DNA of 64,000 bases from JAFLCL01 sp039809495 (GTDB lineage Bacteria; Myxococcota_A; Polyangia; Polyangiales; Sandaracinaceae): assembly GCA_039809495.1 (NCBI GenBank), contig JBDHVC010000001.1:224240-288239 (forward strand), in the 5' to 3' direction. The position numbers and the translations under genes were made by a program. The notes beneath the pieces are model-generated. The model worked only from the letters and a program-made list of their open reading frames with translations. It was not told the origin of the DNA and ran no database searches. Of the stretch, positions 36,437 through 43,277 are shown piece by piece; position 1 is the stretch's first letter; each line of letters starts with the position of its first letter.

Positions 36437-37414
36437 GGCGAGGTGACACGCGACGAGGCGCTTCACGCCGTCGCGCTCGATCTCGCGCAATTCGGGGCGC
36501 TTCACGTCACAGAGGCCCTGCCGGGCGATCGGGCAGCGCGGCGCGAAGCCGCAGCCCACGCGGCTCTTCGGGTCGGAGGGGCTCGGCGGCTCGCCCGCGA
36601 GCGCGGGCCTCTGCGCGCCATCGCCGCGGCGCTCGACCGAGGGCACGGCCGCGAGGAGCGCCTGCGTGTAGGGGTGGAGCGGGCTCGCGTGGAGCGCCTC
36701 CGTCTGCGCGAGCTCGACGACGCGGCCGAGGTACATGACGGCGATCCGCTGGCTCACGACGCGGACGACCGAGAGGTCGTGCGCGACGAAGAGGTAGGCG
36801 AGGCCGAGCTCGTCCGAGAGGTCGCGGAGCAGGTTCACGACCTGCGCCTGGACCGAGACGTCGAGCGCCGCGACGGGCTCGTCGCAGACGACGAAGCGCG
36901 GCGAGAGCGCGAGCGCGCGCGCGATGACGACGCGCTGGCGCTGCCCCCCGGAGAGCTCGTGCGGGAAGCGCGCGAGGTGCTCGTCCTGGAGGCCGACGCG
37001 CCGAAAGAGGGAGCGGAGCCGATCCTCGCGCTCGCTCGGCGGGACGATCCGGTGGACCGCGAGCGGCTCGCGCACGGCGTCGCCCACCGTGAGCCGCGGG
37101 TTCAGCGCGCTCGTCGGATCCTGGAAGACGACCTGCATCTCGCGCCGGAGCGCCACGAGGGCGTCGCCGCGCGAGGAGAGGACGTCGCGCCCAGCGAAGG
37201 AGACGGTGCCCGCCGTCGCCGGGAGCAGGCCGAGGACGAGCTTGCCGAGCGTCGTCTTGCCGGAGCCGCTCTCGCCGACGACGCCGAGCGTCTCGCCCGC
37301 GGCCACCTCGAACGAGACGTCGTCGACGGCGCGCACGACGCGGCGCGCGCCGCCGAGGAGCCCGCCGCTCGCGAAGTCCTTCACGAGCCCGCGCACCTCG
37401 AGGAGCGCGCTCAC
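36434..37414 (-). CDS. Oligopeptide/dipeptide ABC transporter ATPase (DppF/OppF type)
   Basis: 326 aa cytosolic ATPase: Walker A GESGSGKTT, Q-loop VFQDPTSALNPRLTV, signature LSGGQRQRV, Walker B FVVCDEPVAALDV, and the Opp/Dpp C-terminal region with HPYTQALL and Cys-rich GCGFAPRCPIARQGLCD (possible iron-sulfur site, as in this family). The GTG start overlaps the DppD-like stop (GTGA), so the pair is coupled. No permease or binding-protein gene is adjacent in this window. Confidence 0.93.
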   Translation of the reverse strand: MSALLEVRGLVKDFASGGLLGGARRVVRAVDDVSFEVAAGETLGVVGESGSGKTTLGKLVLGLLPATAGTVSFAGRDVLSSRGDALVALRREMQVVFQDPTSALNPRLTVGDAVREPLAVHRIVPPSEREDRLRSLFRRVGLQDEHLARFPHELSGGQRQRVVIARALALSPRFVVCDEPVAALDVSVQAQVVNLLRDLSDELGLAYLFVAHDLSVVRVVSQRIAVMYLGRVVELAQTEALHASPLHPYTQALLAAVPSVERRGDGAQRPALAGEPPSPSDPKSRVGCGFAPRCPIARQGLCDVKRPELREIERDGVKRLVACHLA

Positions 37415-38475
37415 GGGCCCAGCTCCGCGCGCTCCTCGCGCTCCGCCATGAGGACGCGATCGACCTCGAAGCACGCCACCTCGCCGCCTCGTGCGTGGCC
37501 GGCGAGCCTCGGCGCCTCCTCGCGGCAGCGCGGCGTCGCGAAGGCGCATCGATCCGCGAAGCGACAGCCGTCGGGCCAGCGCCCGAGCGGCGGCACCGTC
37601 CCGGGGATCGTCGGCAGGCGCAGGCGCCTCCGCTCCTCGCTCGTCAGCGGGCGCGCGAAGGCCCGCGACGGAATCGAGCGGACGAGGCCTCGCGTGTACG
37701 GGTGGAGCGGCTCCTCGAGCACCCTCCGGGTCGGCCCTCGCTCGACGATCTGGCCGGCGTACATGACCGCGACCTCGTCCGCGACCTCCGCGACGACGGC
37801 GAGGTCGTGCGTGATGAGGAGGAGGGCCATGCCGAGCTCGTCACGGAGCGCGCGGAGCAGCGCGAGCACCTGCGCCTGGATCGTGACGTCGAGGGCCGTC
37901 GTCGGCTCGTCGGCGACGAGCACGCGCGGCTCGCACGCGATGGCCATCGCGATCATCACCCGCTGGCGCATCCCGCCCGAGAGCTGGTGCGGATACGCAT
38001 CCACGCGCTCCTCGGGCGCCGGGATCCCCACCTTGCGCAGGAGCGCGATCGCCCGCGCGCGCGCGCCCCCGCGGTCGAGCCGCCCGCCCGCCCGGGCGGG
38101 GTGCGCGAGGAGCCCCTCCTCGAGCTGCGCCCCGATCGTCATCATCGGGTTCAGCGAGCTCATCGGGTCCTGGAAGATCATCGCAAGCTCGCGCCCCCGA
38201 AGCCGCGAGAGCGCGCCCTCGTCGAGCCCGACGAGCTCGCGGATCCCGGCGCTCGTCGCGAGCTCGATCGCCCCCTCCTCGACGAAGGCCGACGGCGCGG
38301 GGAGCAGGCCCATGATCGAGAGCGCCGTCACGCTCTTGCCGCAGCCGCTCTCGCCGACGAGGCCGAGCGTCCGGCCCGCCTCGAGGTCGAGCGAGACGCC
38401 ATCGACCGCGCGCACCTCCCCCTCGTCGGTGGCGAACGTCGTGACGAGCCCGCGGACGCGGAGGGCGAAGCTCAC
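37411..38475 (-). CDS. Oligopeptide/dipeptide ABC transporter ATPase (DppD/OppD type)
   Basis: 354 aa: Walker A GESGCGKSV, FQDPMSSLNPMMTIG, signature LSGGMRQRV, Walker B VLVADEPTTALDV, then HPYTRGLV and a C-terminal Cys group (GCRFADRCAFATPRC). With the next gene it forms the heterodimeric motor of a peptide importer. The GTG at 38475 is preceded by TACGCT 6 nt upstream and has no Shine-Dalgarno sequence. It follows the LolB-like lipoprotein gene by 28 nt. Confidence 0.93.
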   Translation of the reverse strand: MSFALRVRGLVTTFATDEGEVRAVDGVSLDLEAGRTLGLVGESGCGKSVTALSIMGLLPAPSAFVEEGAIELATSAGIRELVGLDEGALSRLRGRELAMIFQDPMSSLNPMMTIGAQLEEGLLAHPARAGGRLDRGGARARAIALLRKVGIPAPEERVDAYPHQLSGGMRQRVMIAMAIACEPRVLVADEPTTALDVTIQAQVLALLRALRDELGMALLLITHDLAVVAEVADEVAVMYAGQIVERGPTRRVLEEPLHPYTRGLVRSIPSRAFARPLTSEERRRLRLPTIPGTVPPLGRWPDGCRFADRCAFATPRCREEAPRLAGHARGGEVACFEVDRVLMAEREERAELGP

Positions 38476-38481
38476 GCGCCG

Positions 38482-38487
38482 AGCGTA
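38482..38487 (-). promoter_or_regulatory. Candidate -10 box of the peptide-transporter ATPase pair
   Basis: TACGCT (minus strand) ends 6 nt before the GTG at 38475. The same hexamer at the same distance precedes the gene at 63159. It suggests that the ATPase pair has its own leaderless transcript in addition to read-through. Confidence 0.35.
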
Positions 38488-38503
38488 GCGCACTCGCGTC
38501 GGA

Positions 38504-39376
38504 TCACGTCCCGCCGCACTCCACCGGCTCGACGGCGAGCCCTGGGCGCGGCCGCTGCGAGAAGACACCGCTCGGCAGCGCGACGTTGATCTCGATCGCG
38601 TCGAAGCGGACGAGCGTGTCGATGCCGCGTCGGGGCAGCTCGACGCGGACGCGGAACGGCAGCATCACGCCCTCGCGCGGGCTCGCCTCGCTCCTCGGAT
38701 CCGCGACGAAGCGATGATCGCCCCACTCGACGTGGAGCGAGACCGCGCCGTCGGGATCCGCCACGGTGAGCTCGCGCAGGCGCAGGCGCTGCTCGTCCGG
38801 CCGGGCCTCGACGTCGGCCTCGCGCACCTCGTAGCGGAGCGTCTCGAGGCGTCCGTCGTCGGCGCGAAGGCGCACGACGTAGCTCCCGCCCTCGCAGGCG
38901 ACGTCGTCCTCCTCCGCGGGGACGAGCGGCGCCTCGCCGAAGAGCACCCGCCCGAGGTCCTCGGCCTCCATCGGGATGCCGAGCAGGAGCGCGATGTTCT
39001 CGGCGCACGAGGGGCCGACGAAGAAGCGGTTCTCCTGGAGGTCCATGAGCGCGAAGCTCGCGCCGTCGCTCGTCAGCGTGGCCACCGGCCCGAACTGCGT
39101 CATCGCGTCGAAGCGCACGCGATCGGGCCGCTCGGCGAGCATCAGCACCGTGCCCCGGACGCGCGCGCGCTCGGCCGGCGCGCCCGCCTCGCGGCGATCG
39201 ACCCGCGCCTCGGCGCGGAGGTTCTCCGCCCACGCGAGCAGCCGCTCGTGATGGTGGAGCAGGCGACGCGCCTCACCGAAGCGCAAGGTCGGCGCCGGGC
39301 ACCGCGCGCCGCCACAGCCGACGAGCATCGCGCCGAAGAGCGCGAGGAGCGCGATCGCGGCCGATCGCGGGCTCAT
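38504..39376 (-). CDS. Outer-membrane lipoprotein, LolB/DUF4292-like
   Basis: 290 aa. Lipobox MLVGC with C21. The mature protein reads as an LolA/LolB-like half-barrel: NLRAEARVDRREAG, VRGTVLMLAERPDRVRFDAMTQFG, PVATLTSDGASFALMDLQENRFFVG, and LGIPMEAEDLGRVLFGEAPL, a segment typical of DUF4292 proteins. A lipid or lipoprotein carrier role is plausible by fold. Its ATG overlaps the upstream enzyme's stop by 4 nt. Confidence 0.82.
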   Translation of the reverse strand: MSPRSAAIALLALFGAMLVGCGGARCPAPTLRFGEARRLLHHHERLLAWAENLRAEARVDRREAGAPAERARVRGTVLMLAERPDRVRFDAMTQFGPVATLTSDGASFALMDLQENRFFVGPSCAENIALLLGIPMEAEDLGRVLFGEAPLVPAEEDDVACEGGSYVVRLRADDGRLETLRYEVREADVEARPDEQRLRLRELTVADPDGAVSLHVEWGDHRFVADPRSEASPREGVMLPFRVRVELPRRGIDTLVRFDAIEINVALPSGVFSQRPRPGLAVEPVECGGT

Positions 39377-41268
39377 CGCACGATCCCCTCGATGACGCGG
39401 AGCGCGAGCTCGTAGCGGCCGAGCGGGGGCATGATGTAGGCGCCCGCCACGCGATCCTTCACCGCGGCGAGCATCTCGCGCGCGATCGCGATCCCCTCCG
39501 CGCGGCCCGCCTCGCCCTGCCCCGCCTTGTGCATCCGCTCGCGGATCGCCAAGGGGACGCTCATGCCGGGCACCTCGTTGTGGAGGAATTCGGCGTTCTT
39601 GTAGCTCGCGAGAGGAAGGATGCCGACGACGACGGGAACCTCGAGGTCCGCGACGTCGCGGAGAAAGCGCTCGAGCACGTCGGGATCGTAGACCGGCTGC
39701 GTCATCACGAATTCCGCGCCCGCCTCGACCTTCTGCCGCAGGCGCCGGATCTCCCGCTCGTAGTCCTGCGCCGCGGGCTCCGCGCCCGTCGCCGCGAGGA
39801 AGCGCGTCGCGCCGCCGAGGGGCTTGCCGCCCGGATCGAAGCCTCGGTTGAGGCCGTCGACGAGCCGCAGGAGGCCGATCGAGTCGAGGTCGTAGACCGC
39901 CGTCGCGTCGGGGAAGTCGCCCATCTTCGGCGGATCGCCCGTGACGACCACGAGGTCGTGGACGCCGAGCTCGTGGCAGCCGAGCAGGTGCGCGACGAGG
40001 CCGAGCACGTTGCGATCGCGCGTCGTCACGTGCATCAGGGCCGGCATCCCGAGCTGCTCCTGGATGCGGTGGCAGAGCGCGAAATTGCCCATGCGCGCCG
40101 TGGCGCGCGCGCCGTCGGCGACGTTGATCACGTCCACGCCCCCGTCGCGGAGCAGCCGCGCCGCCTCGAGCGCGCGATCGAGCGAGAGCCCCGCGGGCGG
40201 GTTCACCTCGACCGAGACGACGAAGTGGCGCTTGGACGCGAGCTTCGCGCCGAGCGGCCCCTTCTCCGCGAGCGGGACGACGCGCACGCCCTCGGCGATC
40301 GGCGGCGGCCGGAGCGAGTCCTCGCGCTCGTCGCGCGGCTCCTCGTCCATCGTCGCCGCGAGCATGCGGACCGACGACGCCATCTGCCGGATGTGCTCGG
40401 GCGTCGTGCCGCAGCAGCCGCCGATGCCGCGGATGCCCGCCTTGAGCATGCGCCGCGCGTAGACGAGGAAGTAGTCGGGCGTCGCCATGTACGCGAAGCG
40501 CCCATCGACGCGGTGCGGGAGCCCCGCGTTCGGCTGCGCGATGACGGGGAGGCCGGCGTCGAGCATGTGGATCGCCGACTCGTAGACCCCCGCGGGGCCG
40601 TCCGCGCAGTTCACGCCGATGGCGTCGGCGCCCCAGCTCGCGAGGCGCTTGGCCACCTCGGCGGGCGCGAGCCCGTCGGCCATCGTCCCGAAGCTGTCGA
40701 AGGACACCGACGCGACGATCGGGACGCGGCGCGCCTCGGGGAGACTCGCCATCACCTCGCGCACCGCGTCGAGCGCGCGGTGGATCTCCTCGGTCTGCCG
40801 GAAGGTCTCGAGGATCACGAGATCGACGCGCGGCGCGTCGTCCGGCGCGACGAGCAAGGCCTCCGCGTGCTCGCGGAAGACCTCGGAGATCGTGCCGAGC
40901 TCGTGCTCGGCGACGCTCTTCAGGAGGAGCCCGGTCGGCCCCATGCAGCCGGCGACGAACGCGCCCTTCGTGTCCGCGACCTCGCGCGCGATCCGCACCC
41001 CCGCGCGGTTGATCGCGACGAGCTCTTTCTCGAGGTTGTGGGCCGCGAGCCGCACGCGGTTCGCGCCGAACGTGTTGGTCTGGAGGACCTGCGCGCCCGC
41101 CTTGAGGTAGTCCTCGTGGACCTGGCGCACGAGCGCCTCGCGGCTCAGGCAGAGCGCGTCGAAGCTCTGGGTGTAGAGGACGCCCCGCTCGTAGAGGAGC
41201 GTCCCCATCGCGCCGTCGAAGACGATGGGGGCCTCGTGGAGCGCCTCGAGGAAGCTGCGCGTCGGCAT
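39373..41268 (-). CDS. Bifunctional homocysteine S-methyltransferase / 5,10-methylenetetrahydrofolate reductase
   Basis: 631 aa fusion, as in Bacillus YitJ. The N-terminal methyltransferase barrel (about 1-290) carries FDGAMGTLLYERG and the zinc ligands in IGVNC and GGCCGTTPEHI. The C-terminal MTHFR barrel (about 330-631) has VSVEVNPPAGLS, LMHVTTRDRN, VVTGDPPKMGDFP, FVMTQPVYD and VPVVVGILPL. It would make methyltetrahydrofolate and methylate homocysteine to methionine. The methyl donor of the first half is not fixed by sequence. ATG at 41268. No SAM riboswitch seen upstream. Confidence 0.94.
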   Translation of the reverse strand: MPTRSFLEALHEAPIVFDGAMGTLLYERGVLYTQSFDALCLSREALVRQVHEDYLKAGAQVLQTNTFGANRVRLAAHNLEKELVAINRAGVRIAREVADTKGAFVAGCMGPTGLLLKSVAEHELGTISEVFREHAEALLVAPDDAPRVDLVILETFRQTEEIHRALDAVREVMASLPEARRVPIVASVSFDSFGTMADGLAPAEVAKRLASWGADAIGVNCADGPAGVYESAIHMLDAGLPVIAQPNAGLPHRVDGRFAYMATPDYFLVYARRMLKAGIRGIGGCCGTTPEHIRQMASSVRMLAATMDEEPRDEREDSLRPPPIAEGVRVVPLAEKGPLGAKLASKRHFVVSVEVNPPAGLSLDRALEAARLLRDGGVDVINVADGARATARMGNFALCHRIQEQLGMPALMHVTTRDRNVLGLVAHLLGCHELGVHDLVVVTGDPPKMGDFPDATAVYDLDSIGLLRLVDGLNRGFDPGGKPLGGATRFLAATGAEPAAQDYEREIRRLRQKVEAGAEFVMTQPVYDPDVLERFLRDVADLEVPVVVGILPLASYKNAEFLHNEVPGMSVPLAIRERMHKAGQGEAGRAEGIAIAREMLAAVKDRVAGAYIMPPLGRYELALRVIEGIVR

Positions 41269-41392
41269 GAGCGGCCTCAATTGACGCACGGCCGCGCGGG
41301 TGTCGAGATCCGCGTCGCGGCACCGATCGGGGCTCGCGCGTGGGTCGGCGCGCGCGCCTCGAGCGCTCCTGGTCAGGTCGGGCCCAGCTCGC

Positions 41393-41421
41393 TTGACGAG
41401 CGCGCGGCGCGCATCTACACC
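41393..41421 (+). promoter_or_regulatory. Sigma-70-type promoter candidate of the rpmI cluster
   Basis: TTGACG, 17-nt spacer, TACACC. It would start transcription near 41428, about 90 nt before rpmI, leaving a leader where L20 autoregulation acts in other bacteria. The rest of the 251-nt divergent gap has no other clear signal. Confidence 0.5.
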
Positions 41422-41519
41422 TCCGCTCCCCCGCGCTGGACCGCGAGGCACCCCTGGCTGGTCCCAGCGTTCGGCGAGCGCGCAGGCGCTCGTCGCTTCC
41501 CAAGTGGAGGATTCGTTCG

Positions 41520-41720
41520 ATGCCCAAGATGAAGACCCACAGCGGCACGAAGAAGCGCTGCTGGATCACCGGCTCCGGCCACGTCCGGCGCGGCTCGGCC
41601 GGCCTGAGCCACATGATGCGCGGCAAGAGCGCGAACCGCCTGCGCCGGCTGCGCAAGCACTCGCTCATCGCCCCGAGCCACGAGGCGCTCGTCAAGCGCC
41701 TTCTGCCCTACGGCCGCTGA
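41520..41720 (+). CDS. rpmI: 50S ribosomal protein L35
   Basis: 66 aa, basic: MPKMKTHSGTKKRCWITGSG, HMMRGKSANRLRRLRK and a C-terminal KRLLPYGR, all L35 signatures. GGAGG lies 9 nt before the ATG. It heads rpmI-rplT-pheS-pheT-ihfA-merR. In many bacteria infC lies directly upstream; here it does not. Confidence 0.96.
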   Translation: MPKMKTHSGTKKRCWITGSGHVRRGSAGLSHMMRGKSANRLRRLRKHSLIAPSHEALVKRLLPYGR

Positions 41721-41731
41721 GGAGGACCGAG

Positions 41732-42076
41732 ATGCCCCGCGCAAAACGTGGTTTCAAGGCGCGTCGTCGCCGCAACCGGATGCTCAAGAACGCCTCGGGC
41801 TACTACAGCGCCCGCGGCCGGATCTTCACCGACGCCCAGGAGCAGGTGCGCAGCGGCTGGCAGGACGCCTACCGCCATCGCCGCGAGAAGAAGCGCGCGT
41901 TCCGCAGGCTCTGGATCGCCCGCATCAACGCGGGCGCGCGCGCCCTCGGGATCAGCTACAGCAAGCTCGTGTGCAAGCTGCGCGCGGCCGAGATCGGCCT
42001 GGATCGCAAGATCCTCGCGGACCTCGCGCTGCGCGATCCGGGTGGCTTCAAGGCCGTCGTCGACGCGACGCGCTGA
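41732..42076 (+). CDS. rplT: 50S ribosomal protein L20
   Basis: 114 aa: MPRAKRGFKARRRRNRMLK, SGYYSARGR, YRHRREKKRAFRRLWIARINAG and GISYSKLVCKL. L20 binds 23S rRNA early in assembly and often represses its own operon. GAGGAGG lies about 7 nt before the ATG. 11 nt separate it from rpmI. Confidence 0.97.
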   Translation: MPRAKRGFKARRRRNRMLKNASGYYSARGRIFTDAQEQVRSGWQDAYRHRREKKRAFRRLWIARINAGARALGISYSKLVCKLRAAEIGLDRKILADLALRDPGGFKAVVDATR

Positions 42077-42100
42077 GCCGAGCCCGCACGGAACCGAACG

Positions 42101-42140
42101 CCCCGGCTTGTCCACGCAGGCCGGGGTCTTCGCTTTTCTT
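42101..42140 (+). terminator. Terminator or attenuator between rplT and pheS
   Basis: CCCCGGC/GCCGGGG (42101-42126) around a 12-nt loop, followed by the T-rich TCTTCGCTTTTCTT. No Phe-rich leader peptide was found in the 91-nt gap, so a plain partial terminator is preferred over Phe attenuation. Confidence 0.55.
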
Positions 42141-42167
42141 GGCGCGTCTTCGTGGAGCGAGGTCGTC

Positions 42168-43268
42168 ATGTCGGACGTCGTGGAGGAATTCGAGGGAGGG
42201 CTCGTCGCGCTCGGTGACGACGCGGCCCACGTCTTCGACGCGTGCGCGGACGAGAACGCGCTCCGCGCCGCCAACGCGAAGCTCGTCGGCCCGAGCGGTC
42301 GGCTGACGGGCCTGCTCAAGCTGATGCCGAAGCTGCCGGGCGACCGCCGCAAGGACCTCGGACAGCGCGCGAACCAGGTGAAGCAGGCGATCGCGGACCG
42401 CTTCGAGGCGCGCCGGATCGCGCTCGCGCGGGCGCTCCGAGAGGCGGAGCTCACCGGCCCGCGGCTCGACGTGTCCGTCCCGGGGCGCGCGCCCCCGATC
42501 GGCGGCCAGCACCCGATCTCGAAGACCATCGAGGAATTGCTCGACGTCTTCGCGTCGCTCGGCTTCGAGATCGCGGAGAGCCGCGACATCGAGCTCGCGG
42601 AGTACAACTTCGCGCGCCTCGGCTTTCCCCCCGATCACCCCGCGACCGACATGCAGGACTCGTTCTTCGTGAGCGGCCGCGACGGCGTGAGCCCGCTCGA
42701 GGGCGTCGTGCTCCGCACGCACGCGACGGCGATCCAGGTCCACGAGATGCTCGCGCGCGAGCCGCCCATGGCGATCGTGGCGGCGGGCACGGTCTATCGG
42801 CGCGACGACGACGCGACGCACTCGCCCATGTTCCACCAGATCGACGGCTTCCTCGTGGATCGGGGCATCTCGTTCGCGCACCTGAAGGGCGTGCTCACGA
42901 CCTTCCTCAAGCGAACGTTCGGCGCGGACGTGCCCGTGCGCCTGCGGCCGAGCTACTTCCCGTTCGTCGAGCCGGGCGCGGAGCTCGACATCGGCTGCAC
43001 GTTCTGTCGGCCCTGGGTCGACGCCGGCTCGGACGCGCAGCGCGCCCGCACGATGGCGTGCCGCACCTGCAAGCAGACCGGCTTCATCGAGGTGCTCGGC
43101 TGCGGCTCGATCCACCCCACGGTCTTCGCGTCGTGCGGCGTCGATCCGGCGCGCTGGAGCGGCTTCGCGTGGGGCATGGGCGTCGATCGGATCGCGATGC
43201 TGCGCCACGGCATCCGCGACATCCGGATGCTCTACGAGAACGACATCCGCTTCCTCGAGCAGCTCTGA
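42168..43268 (+). CDS. pheS: Phenylalanyl-tRNA synthetase alpha subunit
   Basis: 366 aa. N-terminal coiled coil (1-90), then the class II core: GQHPISKTIEELLDVFASLGFEI, motif 2 VYRRDDDATHSPMFHQIDG, PSYFPFVEPGAELDIG, GCGSIHPTVF and motif 3 GFAWGMGVDRIAML. Between PFVEPGAELDIG and VLGCG sits an extra loop with C277-x2-C280 and C298-x2-C301, suggesting a structural zinc. Similar Cys loops are known in PheS of some other bacterial groups. It works with PheT as a heterotetramer. Confidence 0.97.
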   Translation: MSDVVEEFEGGLVALGDDAAHVFDACADENALRAANAKLVGPSGRLTGLLKLMPKLPGDRRKDLGQRANQVKQAIADRFEARRIALARALREAELTGPRLDVSVPGRAPPIGGQHPISKTIEELLDVFASLGFEIAESRDIELAEYNFARLGFPPDHPATDMQDSFFVSGRDGVSPLEGVVLRTHATAIQVHEMLAREPPMAIVAAGTVYRRDDDATHSPMFHQIDGFLVDRGISFAHLKGVLTTFLKRTFGADVPVRLRPSYFPFVEPGAELDIGCTFCRPWVDAGSDAQRARTMACRTCKQTGFIEVLGCGSIHPTVFASCGVDPARWSGFAWGMGVDRIAMLRHGIRDIRMLYENDIRFLEQL

Positions 43269-43277
43269 GAGGCCCCG

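Noticed and set aside
41269..41519. SAM or other riboswitch before the homocysteine methyltransferase/MTHFR gene
   Set aside because: No SAM-I/II type core or terminator/antiterminator pair could be found by eye in the gap.
42077..42167. Phe leader peptide (pheM-like) controlling pheS
   Set aside because: A terminator-like hairpin is present, but no short ORF with consecutive Phe codons.
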